Origin: Mesostigma viride
Lineage: Eukaryota; Streptophyta; Mesostigmatophyceae; Mesostigmatales; Mesostigmataceae
Direction: 5' to 3'
DNA length: 64,000 nucleotides
Assembly: GCA_009746045.1 (NCBI GenBank)
Contig: RPFO01000156.1
Coordinates: 4,116,591-4,180,590, forward strand
Shown: piece by piece, positions 40,521-51,372 of the stretch
How positions within the stretch are numbered: the stretch's first letter is position 1
Layout of the letters: every line of letters begins with the position of its first letter
The notes under the pieces: model-generated
What the model was told of the DNA's origin: nothing
Database searches by the model: none
Seen by the model: the letters and a program-made list of their open reading frames with translations, nothing else
Position numbers and translations under genes: made by a program

Positions 40521-41019
40521 AGGTCACAAAGCAGCAGATCGAGTTAGCCATTCTGTTGATGAATAGCCTGGTGGAGCGAACTGTGTTTTGCACTACCAGG
40601 CTTTTCAAGTGATGTATCACGCATCCGACCATTTTTTGGACTGGCATTATTCCAGTACCACATGCAGTCGTGATGCGTTTTTGCAAAGATGCAATAGAAG
40701 GTCACTATTGTTTGCAGCTCCTCCACTGTTGCTCATACACAGGAGTTCGCACGTGAGCCGCCTTACCACAGGCACATGAATGATCGCTAATTAACTTAAG
40801 TTGTAACTGCACATCAATGCGCTTTTTATCATTTTGTAATTGGGATCCAAACATCCATAATGGCTGGGTATTTTACTGCAAACAATTTTCACAATGATGC
40901 CATAATCTCAACGAACAAGGCTACACACTTCCATCTCCATACACGTCATCGGTGGCTCTCTCAGCCACCGCTCGACCTTCTTGATGGTCGCTCATCCTTC
41001 TTGATGGCCCTTGCGTCCA
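40521..41019. other. Intergenic, no gene seen
   Basis: No credible open frame. An imperfect GGTGGCTCTCTCAGCCACC hairpin is at about 40950-40968, just before LINE-D. Confidence 0.5.
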
Positions 41020-41533
41020 GTAACAGGACCGCGTCAAGCTGCTGGGTAGCTTACTCCCCACCTCGACGGAGGTCCCGTTTCGTGATCGCTTTTAACTGCT
41101 GGGAAGCATGCTTCCTGACACCGCCGCCGATGTGGACACCCGCATCGGCCTGGCCTGGGCTCGGCATCGTTCGCTGAAAACCTACTGGCACTCGAAGGTC
41201 GGTCCTCAGCGAGCACCGCAAGCGCATGCTCCTCAAGGTCCTGGTCCTCACGGTGCTCACGTATGGCGCCGAGGCATGGACGCTCACGGACACGCTGGCG
41301 GCCAAGCTAAACGGCACGGTAACCAGGATGCTCCGTCAGGCCCTGAATGTCGGGTTTTCCACGCATAGGCATCTAGAATCTTTGTACCAGGGCATGCCTC
41401 GCATTTCGGACGAGATTAGACAGCGTAGGATAGCATTCGTAGGACATCTTGCTCGCACCAGCCAGGTAGACACCGCCCTCGGTCTGGCCGGCCCACAGCG
41501 GCTTGGCCAGCCAGGACGGCAGGCATATCCTGA

Positions 41534-42324
41534 TCAGAATATACGCTTGGCTGATTTCGTTAGTACCGGCTACGCCCCCTTCTAAAGAAGGATTCAGCCG
41601 TGTTCAGCCCGTCTCACGGTGCGAGACTGAACAAGTCTCGCGTGCAGACATGTGTGTAGTACTCCTACACACAGATCTCGAGTGATTTATCTAGTACCAA
41701 ATCCGAAAGGCTTGCATCACTCCCCGGACAGGAGAACTTTTGCGGGTGACTGTAGGTGTAAGTTGGCGATGCCATGGTAACCGGAGACGTCCGTCCTATA
41801 GTCAGCAAAATTGGTGCGAGAGGTCCCCAGTTCGATTCCGGTCGGATTCATTTGCAGATCGCGTTTTCCGCGTTTTCCGCGGCCCGGCACTGAACGCAAA
41901 GGTTTTCACCTTTGCGGAGTGCCTGATCAGAATATACGCTTGGCTGATTTCGTTAGTACCGGCTACGCCCCCTTCTAAAGAAGGATTCAGCCGTGTTCAG
42001 CCCGTCTCACGGTGCGAGACTGAACAAGTCTCGCGTGCAGACATGTGTGTAGTACTCCTACACACAGATCTCGAGTGATTTATCTAGTACCAAATCCGAA
42101 AGGCTTGCATCACTCCCCGGACAGGAGAACTTTTGCGGATGACTGTAGGTGTAAGTTGGCGATGCCATGGTAACCGGAGACGTCCGTCCTATAGTCAGCA
42201 AAATTGGTGCGAGAGGTCCCCAGTTCGATTCCGGTCGGATTCATTTGCAGATCGCGTTTTCCGCGTTTTCCGCGGCCCGGCACTGAACGCAAAGGTTTTC
42301 ACCTTTGCGGAGTGCCTGATCAGA
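41534..42324 (+). mobile_element. Tandem dimer of the SINE-like repeat (2 x ~393 bp)
   Basis: Two head-to-tail units with a 393-bp period, flanked by ATATCCTGA (41525-41533, 42325-42333). Each unit has a tRNA-like core (41790-41846 in unit 1): a 7-bp acceptor-like stem with one mismatch (TCCGTCC with GGTCGGA), an A-box-like TAGTCAGCAAAATTGG and B box AGTTCGATTCC, but no anticodon arm. A ~100-bp 5' extension is absent from the monomer at 42388. Confidence 0.88.
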
Positions 42325-42387
42325 ATATCCTGACCTGGCCTGGCCCCAAGGACATTCCTAAGAAGGTAGGCAAACATGTCATGACCT

Positions 42388-42680
42388 CGCGTGCAGACAC
42401 GTGTGTAGTACTCCTACACACAGATCTCGAGTGATTTATCTAGTACCAAATCCGAAAGGCTTGCATCACTCCCCGGACAGGAGAACTTTTGCGGATGACT
42501 GTAGGTGTAAGTTGGCGATGCCATGGTAACCGGAGACGTCCGTCCTATAGTCAGCAAAATTGGTGCGAGAGGTCCCCAGTTCGATTCCGGTCGGATTCAG
42601 TTGCAGATCGCGTTTTCCGCGTTTTCCGCGGCCTGGCACTGAACGCAAAGGTTTTCACCTTTGCGGAGTGTCTGATCGAA
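42388..42680 (+). mobile_element. SINE-like monomer (293 bp)
   Basis: Flanked by the perfect 12-bp duplication ATGTCATGACCT (42376-42387, 42681-42692). Begins CGCGTGCAGACACGTGTGTA and ends GTCTGATCGA, with the tRNA-like core near 42539-42595. Confidence 0.9.
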
Positions 42681-43030
42681 ATGTCATGACCTACCCACAG
42701 CAGTTGATGGCTGACCTAGTGGTCCCAGCGCAGTTTGAAAATCGCATTCACTCCCTCTCTCTTGCTTGGACTGCTATGCAGGACAAGAGGAGCTGGAAGA
42801 CCTTTGTCCGTCCAGGCTCATACGCCCGCCCCTGTGGGCGGGCAAGCCCCCTCCCCCCAAGCGGAAGGGCGGCGCTTTGCTGTGTAGACTAGGTAGGGTT
42901 TTCTAGATTAGATTAGCTTAGAGTTAGATTAGTTCGGTTTCGCCGCTTTGCCCCCCCACGGGAATATGTGCTACATGATCTCCCAACGGAGTCATGTTAT
43001 ATGTTAATTTAATTTAATTTAGGCCCCCCA

Positions 43031-43303
43031 TTGATTAATTAATTAATTAAAATCATAGCTCCGTGGGGAGCATATGTAACACATAGCCCTGAGAAAGGGG
43101 CATCTATGGGTTTGTAATACAATCAGGGCGACAACCTGCAGGTGTAGGATGTACAACTATCACCTGCTCTGGGTGCACTAGGTGCACCTGCACCTCCATG
43201 ATGGTTCATGCCTCCTAAACAAGCACAGGCACCCAGGGGGGGCTTGAGGAGAGGGCCTAGAAGGCCTGCATGACATATGGGGTGGAAGGTATGTGGCTAG
43301 GCT
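43031..43303 (-). mobile_element. Family-1b 3' end (minus) with TTAA tail
   Basis: Inverted copy of 45596-45873: a 3' UTR end with stem-loop and (TTAA)n tail at 43031-43049. It flanks the ORF1-only element at 43890-45876 in opposite orientation, giving ~270-bp inverted ends. Confidence 0.75.
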
Positions 43304-43760
43304 ATAATTAATTAATTAATTAAACTCGTGCTCCCGTTGGGGAGTCACGGAGCACCGAAGTGCTTTTAATCCCTGTGTGTGCACTACAGGAGAAAGGGCA
43401 GAGACCCCCAGTCTCCTTCATGCCAAAGGCATGCCACAGCTGCAATCGGGCGCGGCTAGCTAAAAGGACAGGCTAACGATCCGGCAAACTGTGGGTGCAA
43501 TAAGACCCATGTGAGCATATCATAGCAAGGAGCGTGGGCAAGTAATCTGAACATAGCCAGGGCGTAGCATGGCTGTACTAGAACTAGGCTAAGGCTATGG
43601 CTGGTTGTGTACCGTGCGTTGGCGGCACGTGACTAGGTGTGTTGGCACAGCTAGGCAAACATTCTAGGCATGGCTGCCTTAGCGACAGTGACTCCAATGG
43701 TTACAAGCTAGGGCTATTGCTATTCTAGCCCGCTGGGGGCGTCCACATCTTGTGGCTAGG
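43304..43760 (-). mobile_element. Family-2 3' UTR with (TTAA)n tail (minus)
   Basis: The same ~450-bp unit occurs at 54921-55395, 55396-55840 and 60858-61320. On the minus strand it ends in CTCCCCAACGGGAGCACGAG and a TTAA-repeat tail. At 55.8 and 61.3 kb it directly follows a family-2 ORF1, which identifies it as that family's 3' UTR. Confidence 0.8.
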
Positions 43761-43889
43761 CTATAGCTAGGGTACACATGGCCTCTCAGCAGGGAGTAAC
43801 TCCCTGCATGGGCAAAGCATGACTCGACATTGTTACGGCTATTGCAAGGGCGCACTGAATGACTATGTCCACTGAATGACGAATTCCGG

Positions 43890-45876
43890 CCACGAGGTAG
43901 CCATGGCTGTCGGAGCTCATAACTTTCACGTTTGAGCACCGAATTTAGCCGTGAATATCACAATCGCTTCGTCTTTCTAAGACGCACATGCTGATATAAT
44001 TTTCCGACGCTATTACGCAATATATGGCGAATTATAAACGCGCCTCGACGCAACGCAGCCTGGCGGCTGCGCTCGGCAATGAAAATACGTCTGCAGCTCA
44101 GGCTGCAGCTCCGCCATCAGGTCCGGCAGGCAGCGGCGACACTAGTCGTGCACTGGTGGTCGTCCAGCAACCTCCCGGGCTTAACGCCTCGCCATCTGCA
44201 TCGCCTGACCCCAAGCGCACCCGCTCAGCCGACAAAACAGGAGGGTCCTCCCGCCCCTCAGAACCGAGCTTTCGGCAACTGCCTTTCATGGTCACTGATT
44301 ACGACTGGACCAACCCGTCTCCGACCGATGCTATGAGATGCATCTTCTTCGGGGACTACGCTTCGCTTTACGACCTGTGCCTCCATGTCCACGAGAACAA
44401 TCGCCTCATCCTCCCGGACGGCCGCCTCTGGCGACACCTCACCCTGCTGCCCGGGTGCAAGCGCCCCGAACTCCAGCACGCCATCCTCAACTCCCTTCTC
44501 AAGCGCTCCGACGGCGAGATCTGGGCTCCATCCATCTCCGCCCCCACACTCCGTTCCATCCTGACGGAAGCCTTCCAGCAGCACGTGACCCCCCTTGCTG
44601 CCGACATTTCAGCAATCGGCGGCACGCTGACTGCTGAACTTCCTCACATTTCTGGACCGCCGCCGCCTCCACCTCCACCGCCGTTTCCGCCTTCACTGCC
44701 GACATCAAAGCCCAGCTCCTCGACCTCGACCAACGCCTTCAAGCCACCGCCACCGCCCTTGAGAGCTTGCATGACACCGCCGGCCTCACCGCCCAAGCGG
44801 TGCAGGAAATCGCTGCCCAGCCGGCACCTGCTGGCCCGGCCAGTGATGTTCCCTCCACCTGGGCGGACTTGCTTAAGCATCACACCACCTCCACCACCTC
44901 CACCATCGCGGCACAACTCAAGCAACAAGCCCTCGACCTTCGCGAGGCGGCCGAGCTCGACAAGCGCAGCCACAATGTCATCGTCAAGCACTTCGACCAG
45001 CCGGCAGGTGAGACCTCCACGAGTCTCCTTGAGGCAGTTAAGCGCGCCATTCTTGCTCCCATGTTACTCACTGGTGAGCTGGACATGTCGGTTGTCCGCC
45101 TCCCCCGCGCGCGGGGGAAGGCTGGCCCGGCACCCGTGCTCCTCACCTTTAAGTACATGACGGACAAGCTGGCGTTCCTTAAATGCCGCAAGAAGCTCTC
45201 GGAGACTCGCTTCACGCTGGACGACGACTTGACCTTGGCCCAGCAACAGCGGCGACGCGAGCTATGGCCGACCTACCTTCAGCTCCGGCAGCGTGCAGGG
45301 GGGAAGCCGGTATACTGGAGGGGGGCGGTCATCCACGTTGACCACAAGCCCTGGCAGGCCCCTCCTGCCGGCACTCCAGGCTAGGGAATATACCAGTAGT
45401 GTAGATTAGATAGGCTTAGCCTTGCAAGTGGCCCACGCGCATGTGCGCCCATAATGGCCCCCATGGATGATGCTTTCAGTATCTAGCCGCGCCCAGCCTA
45501 CAATGGGACCTCCCATGGATGATGCATTAAGAATTTAGCCATGCGATGCCTATGCAGGGAGTTACTCTCTGCTGAGATGCCATGTGTACACCAGCTATAG
45601 CCTAGCCACATACCCTCCACCCCATATGTCATGCAGGCCTTCTAGGCCCTCTCCTCAAGCCCCCCCTGGGTGCCTGTGCTTGTTAAGGAGGCATGAACCA
45701 TCATGGCGGTGCAGGTGCACCTTGTGCACCCAGAGCAGGTGACAGTTGTACATCCTCCACCTGCAGGTTGTAGCCCTGATTGTATTACAAACCCATAGAT
45801 GCCCCTTTCTCAGGGCTATGTGTTACATATGCTCCCAACGGAGCTATGATTTTAATTAATTAATTAATTAATTATT
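43890..45876 (+). mobile_element. Family-1 ORF1-only element ('half-LINE')
   Basis: 5' module at 43905-44023 (TCATAACTTTCACG, hairpin CGTCTT-TCT-AAGACG, CATGCTGATATAATTTTCCG), ORF1 44024-45384, ~460-bp 3' UTR, stem-loop CTCCCAACGGAG (about 45831-45842) and (TTAA)n tail to 45876. No endonuclease or RT is present between ORF1 and the tail, so the element must rely on another LINE. Confidence 0.85.
44024..45384 (+). pseudogene. Family-1 ORF1 protein, one frameshift
   Basis: Starts MANYKRASTQRSLAAALGNE. N-terminal part (44024 to ~44660) carries the conserved FGDYASLYDLCLHVHENNRL and SLLKRSDGEIWAPS blocks. A frameshift in the Pro/Ser-rich CCACCGCCG stretch near 44665-44780 separates it from the C-terminal half (44767-45384): WADLLKHHTTSTTS, coiled-coil-like AAQLKQQALDLREAAELDKR, then RNA-binding-type NVIVKHFDQP, RLPRARGKAGPAPVLLTF, TLDDDLTLAQQQRRRELWPT. 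This is the C-terminal layout of LINE ORF1 proteins. Other copies share both halves, so a single ~440-aa protein is ancestral. Confidence 0.85.
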
Positions 45877-46575
45877 GCAAGGGCGGGTGTGGGCCCATCA
45901 CGTAGGCATACATGGCCACAGCACGGCAGCGACGTGGCGATCAAGGCCAGGCATGACGGCCAGAAGGTCTACGTCCGCCTCGTCCACGACACCCCCGTGC
46001 TATTCATCAACGGCCAGCGCACGGAGGCGCAGGCTCCTAACAAGCGGCACAAGTCGGGCCGTACGTCCGGCCCGCCCCAGCTGCGTCATCATCGTCTACG
46101 CACGTCCCGGGTATGGATGCCGCCCGGTAAGGGCACACCCTCGCGGCCTCGCGGTAAAATAGGCTTTGGGCACAGCCTTTATAAACAAGCCCCTTTCCAT
46201 CCTCATGTCGCACCGTGCGAGCATGATCAGGATGCAAGGTCGCCAGGCACGCCACGGTCAACCTTCCCGCCAATTTACCAGCCTCACACGCCTCCTAGCC
46301 CGCCTTGAGCGGGATGAGGCCCAGTCGACACGCCGGCGACCCCAGCCAGGACGGAGACGACGCATATCCGTCCTGAAAGAAAGCCTCAATGCGTTGACAA
46401 GCATTAACCCCAATCGCCACCCTCCCCCTCCCCCCCCCCCACCCCCACCCCCACCTCCAGCACTACCCTTCTCCACCCCCACCCCCACCCCCACCCCCCC
46501 GCTAATAGGGCAACGGCCCATTCTTGGTATTGCAAGTTTTAACGTGCGCACCCTCCCTGCAATGCTGTTAGGTAG
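45877..46575 (+). pseudogene. Fragment of another LINE: ORF1 end and ORF2 start
   Basis: 45930-46070 reads as an ORF1 C-terminus (KARHDGQKVYVRLVHDTPVL). From about 46205 an ORF2 N-terminus follows (MSHRASMIRMQGRQARHGQP), a Pro/Thr-rich stretch with C-runs, then LGIASFNVRTLPAM, the first endonuclease motif, where the copy ends. It is a LINE distinct from LINE-A to D, and it shows that ORF1-type genes here can be followed by ORF2. Confidence 0.7.
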
Positions 46576-46715
46576 ATGTAGTATGTAGCCAATGTAGATA
46601 GATTAGACCGGTAGGAATGTTTGCACCCATCCATCCATCCATCGGGGTTAATGCTCCGTGACTCCCCAACAGGAGCACGAGTCTAATTAATTAATTAATT
46701 AATTAATTAACACAT
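46576..46715. other. Unoccupied paralogue of the PB-1 insertion site
   Basis: GACCGGTAGGAATGTTTGCA, four CCAT-type units, CGGGGTTAATGCTC and GACTCCCCAACAGGAGCACG match the joined flanks of PB-1. A (TTAA)n tail follows at 46684-46711. Confidence 0.85.
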
Positions 46716-46761
46716 GGCCACGTCACTAAGCTTTCTAGTCTACACTACTGCTATATATTCC

Positions 46762-48245
46762 CTAGGCTGGGGTGGCTGGGGTGGCTGGGGTTGCAGGGGT
46801 CGCCTGCCAGGGCTTGTGGGCAACGTAGATGGCCGCCCCCTTCCAGTAGACCGGCTTCTGCCCCGCCGTCTGCCGAAGCTGGAGGTAGGTCGGCCATAAC
46901 TCCCGTCGCCGTTGTTGCTGCGTCAAGGTCAAGTCGTCGTCCAGCGTGTAGGCGGTCCCCCCAAGCCGCTTGCGGCACTTGAGGAACTCCATCTTATCCG
47001 CCATGGTGTCAAAGGTGAGGAGCAAGGGGGAGGGGCCGGCCTTACCCCGCGAGCGGGGAAGGCGGGTCACCCCCCGTGGCTTGCCCTTACCAGTGATAGC
47101 CATGGGGACAAGGATTTTGTTCTCAAACGCCAGGGCAAGGGTCTCGGAGGTCTCGTCCTGCAGCGGGTCGAAGTGCTTGACTATGACGTTAAGGCTGCGC
47201 TTGGCGAGCTCGGCCTCCTCGCGGAGGTCCAGCGTCTGCTGCTTAAGCTGGGCGGCGACGGCGGAGGTGGTGGAGGTGGCGTGTTGCTTAAGCATGTCCG
47301 CCCAGGTCGGGATGGGAGGAGCATCGCCGGCAGGGCCAGCAGGGGCTGGCCGAGCGGCGATGTCCTTCACCGCCTGAGCAGTGATGCCGGCGGTGTTCTG
47401 CAAGCATTCGATGGCTATGGCATTGTCCTGCAGGCGCTTGTCGATGGCGAGAAGCTGGGCCGTGAGGGCGTCGGTTGTGGTGGAGGTGGAGGCGAGGAGC
47501 TTGGAGGTGGCGGTGGTGGTGGAGGAGAGGATGGGAAGCTCGGCAGCCAACGTGCCGCCCATGGCCGCCACATCTGCGGCCAGGGGTGTCACGTGCTGTT
47601 CGATGGCGTTGTTGATGATGGAGCGAATTTCGGAGGTGGAGGGGGGGCCCAGATGTCGGCGACAGTGCGCCCGAGGAGGCAGCAGAGGGCGAGGAGCTGA
47701 AGGCGGGGGCGGGAGTTACTAGCTGGACAGATCCGACGGGGAATCCATGCGGGTAGGCATAATGATGCGGCCTTGGACGTAAAAGTGCTTGCCCAGGGCA
47801 AGAAGCGAGGTGCGCGACCCAAAGAACACGGCGTTCATAAACTGCATGGGATTTGCGCGGCCTTGTGTCCACCATGTAGCTGATTTGGCGTCAAAGTCTA
47901 TTTCTTTCCAGTCCGGCTCGTCAGGGGGCGGATGCTCAGGGCGGCTGCGTTTAGGCTCTGGCGATGCAGAGGGCGAGGCAAGTCCGTGAGGAGGCTGGGC
48001 AACCACCAGTGCTCGACTAGTGTCACCATTGCCGTCCGGGCTTGAGGGCGAGTCTGCTGCCGGGGCTGCAGACGTATTTTCATTGCCGAGCGCAGCCACC
48101 AGGCTGCGTTGCGTCGAGGCGCGTTTATTCGCCATATAGTGCGTTATAGCTTTGGAAAATTATAGCATCATGTGCGTCTAAGAAAGACGAAGCGATTGTG
48201 ATATTCACAGCTGAATTCGGGGCTCAAACGAATGCTGAATTCGAG
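46762..48245 (-). pseudogene. Family-1 ORF1-only element, nearly intact ORF1
   Basis: 5' module at 48245-48136 (TCGTCTTTCTTAGACG, then CATGATGCTATAATTTTCC), ATG at 48135. N-terminal half 48135-47719 (MANKRASTQRSLVAALGNEN, VFFGSRTSLLALGKHF); after a frameshift the C-terminal 276 residues are open from 47592 to 46762: ADMLKQHATSTTSAVAAQLK, SLNVIVKHFDP, LPRSRGKAGPSPLLLTFDTM, TLDDDLTLTQQQRRRELWPT, and APAT repeats at the end. Same protein type as 44024-45384. Confidence 0.85.
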
Positions 48246-48349
48246 GCCCCCCATGTCCTCTACTAGCTTAGATTAGGTAGCCGTTTGCATGGCTTGGATT
48301 TGTTCAAGTCTGGGTACCGGCCGGTGTGAAGCGCCGCGCCGGATTAATC

Positions 48350-48484
48350 AGGGGCATTAATTAATTAATCAATTAATTAATTAATTAGGAACATGACTCC
48401 GTTGGGAGCATTAATTAATTAATTAATTAGGAACATAACTCCGTTGGGAGTATATGTAGCACATAGCCCAGAGAGGGGGCATTA
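48350..48484. repeat. Stacked (TTAA)n tails and short 3'-end fragments
   Basis: TTAA/ATTA repeats at 48355-48388 and 48411-48430, each followed by GGAACAT(A)ACTCCGTTGGGAG, i.e. two minus-strand family-1 3' ends in a row, then the LINE-C tail. Repeated insertion into earlier tails is the likely cause. Confidence 0.75.
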
Positions 48485-48610
48485 AATTAAATTAAATTAA
48501 ATTATAACATGCCTCCGTGGGGGGGTCATGTAGCACATATTCCATGATGGATGGGGTGGAGGAAGCCGCGTGATCGAACTATCCTAACTATCTAGAAAAT
48601 CCTAACTACA

Positions 48611-49536
48611 CTACTCATCAAAACGCCTCCTCCGCTTGGGGGGAGGTGGCTTGCCCACAGGGTCGGGCGTGTGTGCCTTGACAATCTTCTTCCACCGCGT
48701 CTTGTTCTGCATGGCAGTCCAAAGACGGGAGAGAGAGTGGATGCGGTGCTCAAACTGGGCTGGGACCACTAGGTCGTCCAGCAACATCTGAACGTAGTTC
48801 GTGACAGGTTTCCCTACCCTTTTGGGAATGTCCTCGGGGCCAGGCCAGGTCAGAATGTGCCGCCCTGGCCGTGGCTGGCCAAGCCGCTGGGGGCCGGCCA
48901 GACCAAGGGTGGTGTCGACCTGGCTGGTGCGGGCAAGGTGTCCTACAAATGCTATCCTACGCTGCCTAATCTCGTCCGAAACACGAGGCATGCCATGATA
49001 CAAAGACTCTGATGACGGACGCTCGGAAAAACCTACGTTAAGGACCTGTCGGAGCATCCTGTAAACGGTGCCGTCTAGCCTAGCTGCCAGTTTGGGTGGG
49101 AGGGTCCATGCCTCGGCGCCATACGTGAGCACCGTGAGGACGAGGACCTTGAAGAGCATGCGCTTGCGGTGCCCGCCCAGGCCCTTCGAGCGCCAGTAGG
49201 GTGTGAGCGAACGGAGCTTGGCCCAGGCAAGGCCGATGCGGGTGTCCACATCGTCGGCGGTGTCAGGAAGCCAGCTCCCCAACAGCTTGAAGCGGTCGCG
49301 GAACGGGACCTCCGTCCCGTCGAGCAGGCGCGGCAGCGGTGGTTTACTGGAGGCCCCAATCACCATCGCCTCAGTTTTGACACTAATCTCCAACCCCACC
49401 GCCCTCGCCTCCAGGCCCAGACAGTCCAGCCAGGTCTGAATGTGCTCGGGGCGCGCGATGAGGGTGGTGTCATCCGCATAAATCAGGTCGGCCAGGCGGT
49501 AGCCATGTTTAACCCCGCCGTGCTCCTTCTCGTTAA
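48611..49536 (-). pseudogene. LINE-C ORF2, RT motif C to C-terminus
   Basis: Reads HGYRLADLIYADDTTLIARP (RT motif C, YADD), then GLEISVKTEAMVIGASSKPP, LTVLTYGAEAWTLPPKLAAR, RRIAFVGHLARTSQ and GKPPPPKRRRRFDE. The frame is open to the stop, the best-preserved LINE C-terminus in the window. Confidence 0.9.
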
Positions 49537-49862
49537 CCCCTCAACCGTCTTTGACTCGTGACTAAAATGAGTCACGAGTTGCACAGTATGCCACAGGTGC
49601 CCCCATTCAGCCTAATTATTTTTTCTAGACCATACTAGAAACCAAGCATAACCATATTAGGGCCCACCTGGGGGTATAGTGGGTGGTCCCAGTGCTAGCC
49701 CCCCCTGCTCTATAAATAGCCCCCCCCTCAGGGGGGTACGGTGAGTGTGCGCGGTGACACCCTTATAATGGATTATAGACCCCTTTCCTCAATGAGTTGA
49801 CCCTGGGGTTGGTTTTGTAGATAGATTTTTTAGTTAGGATGGGATACAAACACTAAAAATTG

Positions 49863-50062
49863 TAACTCCCCCAGGGACCCATCAGCTGGTGCTAAAAATA
49901 ACTGGTGACTATTTTGAGTCGCGAGTTTTGGGGGGGCTAAAATAGGCATCCTAGTGCAGTTTTGAACATGGAAACTATAGGTAAGCATGGAGTATGGGCA
50001 AACATGCATGCTAACACTTATTCGAACCTGTGTGCCACCAATACCTGCCATAACCACTGCAG
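49863..50062. repeat. ~200-bp direct repeat within PB-2 (copy 1)
   Basis: Shares GGTGACTATTTTGAGTC, CATCCTAGTGCAGTTTTGAA and neighbours with 51172-51372 at roughly 80 percent by eye. The two copies flank the nested family-1 fragment. Confidence 0.75.
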
Positions 50063-50112
50063 GTCCCTGCCGGATATGATTGGAGACGACTACGCGCGGG
50101 CCGCGAGTACGG

Positions 50113-51072
50113 GGTTCACAACCTTATCATGCATGATTAATTAGGAACATAACTCCGTTGGGAGTATATGTAGCACATAGCCCTGAGAAGGGGCATATGA
50201 GCCTATAATACATTCTAAGCTACTTCCTGCAAGGGTGGGAATGTAAACAACACTTGCTCTAGGTGCACCAGGGCACCCGCACCCTCATGGTCTATCACGC
50301 TATGCCCGGGTAAGGGGGAGCATGCCTGTGAGGGGGAAGATCATCATGGCTATACAAGAGCTATGGCATGGCTTCTCAGCAGAGAGTGACTCCCTGCATG
50401 GGCACAACATTACGAAATAAGGCTAGGCATCGTCTGGAGTGTGGCACATCATAGGCACACATGTACATGACTAAAGAGGCTAGGCCTCAGCTGGTATAGT
50501 GCCTGTAGTAGGCGGGCATGTACAAGGCCACTGTCTAACTATTCTACACTACTGCTGTATTCCCCTAGGCTGGGGCTGGAGTTGCTGGGGCCGCGGTGGT
50601 CGAGGGGGTCGCTTGCCAGGGCTTGTGGCCGACGTAGATGGCCGCCCCCTTCCAGTACACCGGCTGGCCCGCCTTGGTCTGCCGGAGCTGGAGGTAGGTC
50701 GACCATAGCTCCCGTCGTCGTTGTTGCTGTGCCAGGGTCAAGTCGTCGTCAAGGGTGAAGAGAGTCTTCTCGAGCCGCTTGCGGCGTCTGAGAAAAGAAA
50801 TCTTGTCCGCCGGAGTCTTAAAGGTGAGAAGGAGCGGGGGCGGCCCGGCCTTACCCCGCGCGCGGGGAAGGCGGTGGGCGGCCAGCTCGATCTCACCAGT
50901 AAGGCCCATGCGATCAAGGATTTCTCTCTCAAAAACACGCGCAAGCTTCTCGGAATTCTCACCTTCCTCCATCTTGAGATTCTTGACAATGACGTTGAGG
51001 CTGCGCTTGGCGAGCTCGGCCTCCTCGCGGAGGTCAAGCGTCTGCCGCTGGAGCTGGGCTGCGACGGCGGAG
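50113..51072 (-). pseudogene. Family-1 ORF1 C-terminal fragment and 3' UTR nested in PB-2
   Basis: ORF1 end at 51072-50565 (SLNVIVKNLKMEEGENSEKL, LPRARGKAGPPPLLLTFKTP, TLDDDLTLAQQQRRRELWST), then a full 3' UTR to 50150 with stem-loop ACTCCCAACGGAGT and a short AATTAAT tail. It is 5'-truncated, like typical LINE products. Confidence 0.85.
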
Positions 51073-51171
51073 ATGCATGATGGAGCACGTATACCTTGGA
51101 TTTCACCCTAGTATTTCAGGGGGGACTGCAACTGTACCCAAGCACTACTTCCAAACACTTACATGTCTTGT

Positions 51172-51372
51172 TTCACCCAGGGACCCACAAGATAATGCTT
51201 AAAATAGCTGGTGACTATTTTGAGTCACCAGTTTGGGGGGGGCTAGAATAAACATCCTAGTGCAGTTTTGAACATGGAAATGATAGGTAAGCGTGAAACA
51301 TGCATGATTATGTTTATTCCAGCCTATGTGGCACAAATATATGCCACAATAAGCGTAAATGCTTGCAGACCC
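51172..51372. repeat. ~200-bp direct repeat within PB-2 (copy 2)
   Basis: Partner of 49863-50062. The bases between it and the transposase (51373-51970) are AT-rich and non-coding. Confidence 0.75.

Larger units (their letters stand above)
41080..42892 (+). pseudogene. LINE-D ORF2 C-terminal domain
   Basis: Recognisable blocks: LLGSMLPDTAADVDTRIGLA, LTVLTYGAEAWTLTDTLAAK (41226 onward), RRIAFVGHLARTSQ, then after the SINEs MADLVVPAQFENRIHSLSLA (42705 onward), stop near 42892. Frameshifts and SINEs inactivate it. Confidence 0.85.
41020..43020 (+). mobile_element. LINE-D, 3' half of a LINE with SINE insertions
   Basis: 5'-truncated LINE carrying the ORF2 C-terminal domain, 3' UTR, stem-loop (CTCCCAACGGAG at 42980-42991) and TTTAA-repeat tail. 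Two SINE insertions (41534-42324 and 42388-42680) split it; each has a target duplication. Confidence 0.88.

Noticed and set aside
41790-41846. tRNA gene
   Set aside because: Only 57 nt, no anticodon arm, degenerate T stem, and repeated within a mobile repeat at four loci; it is a tRNA-like core of a SINE-like element.
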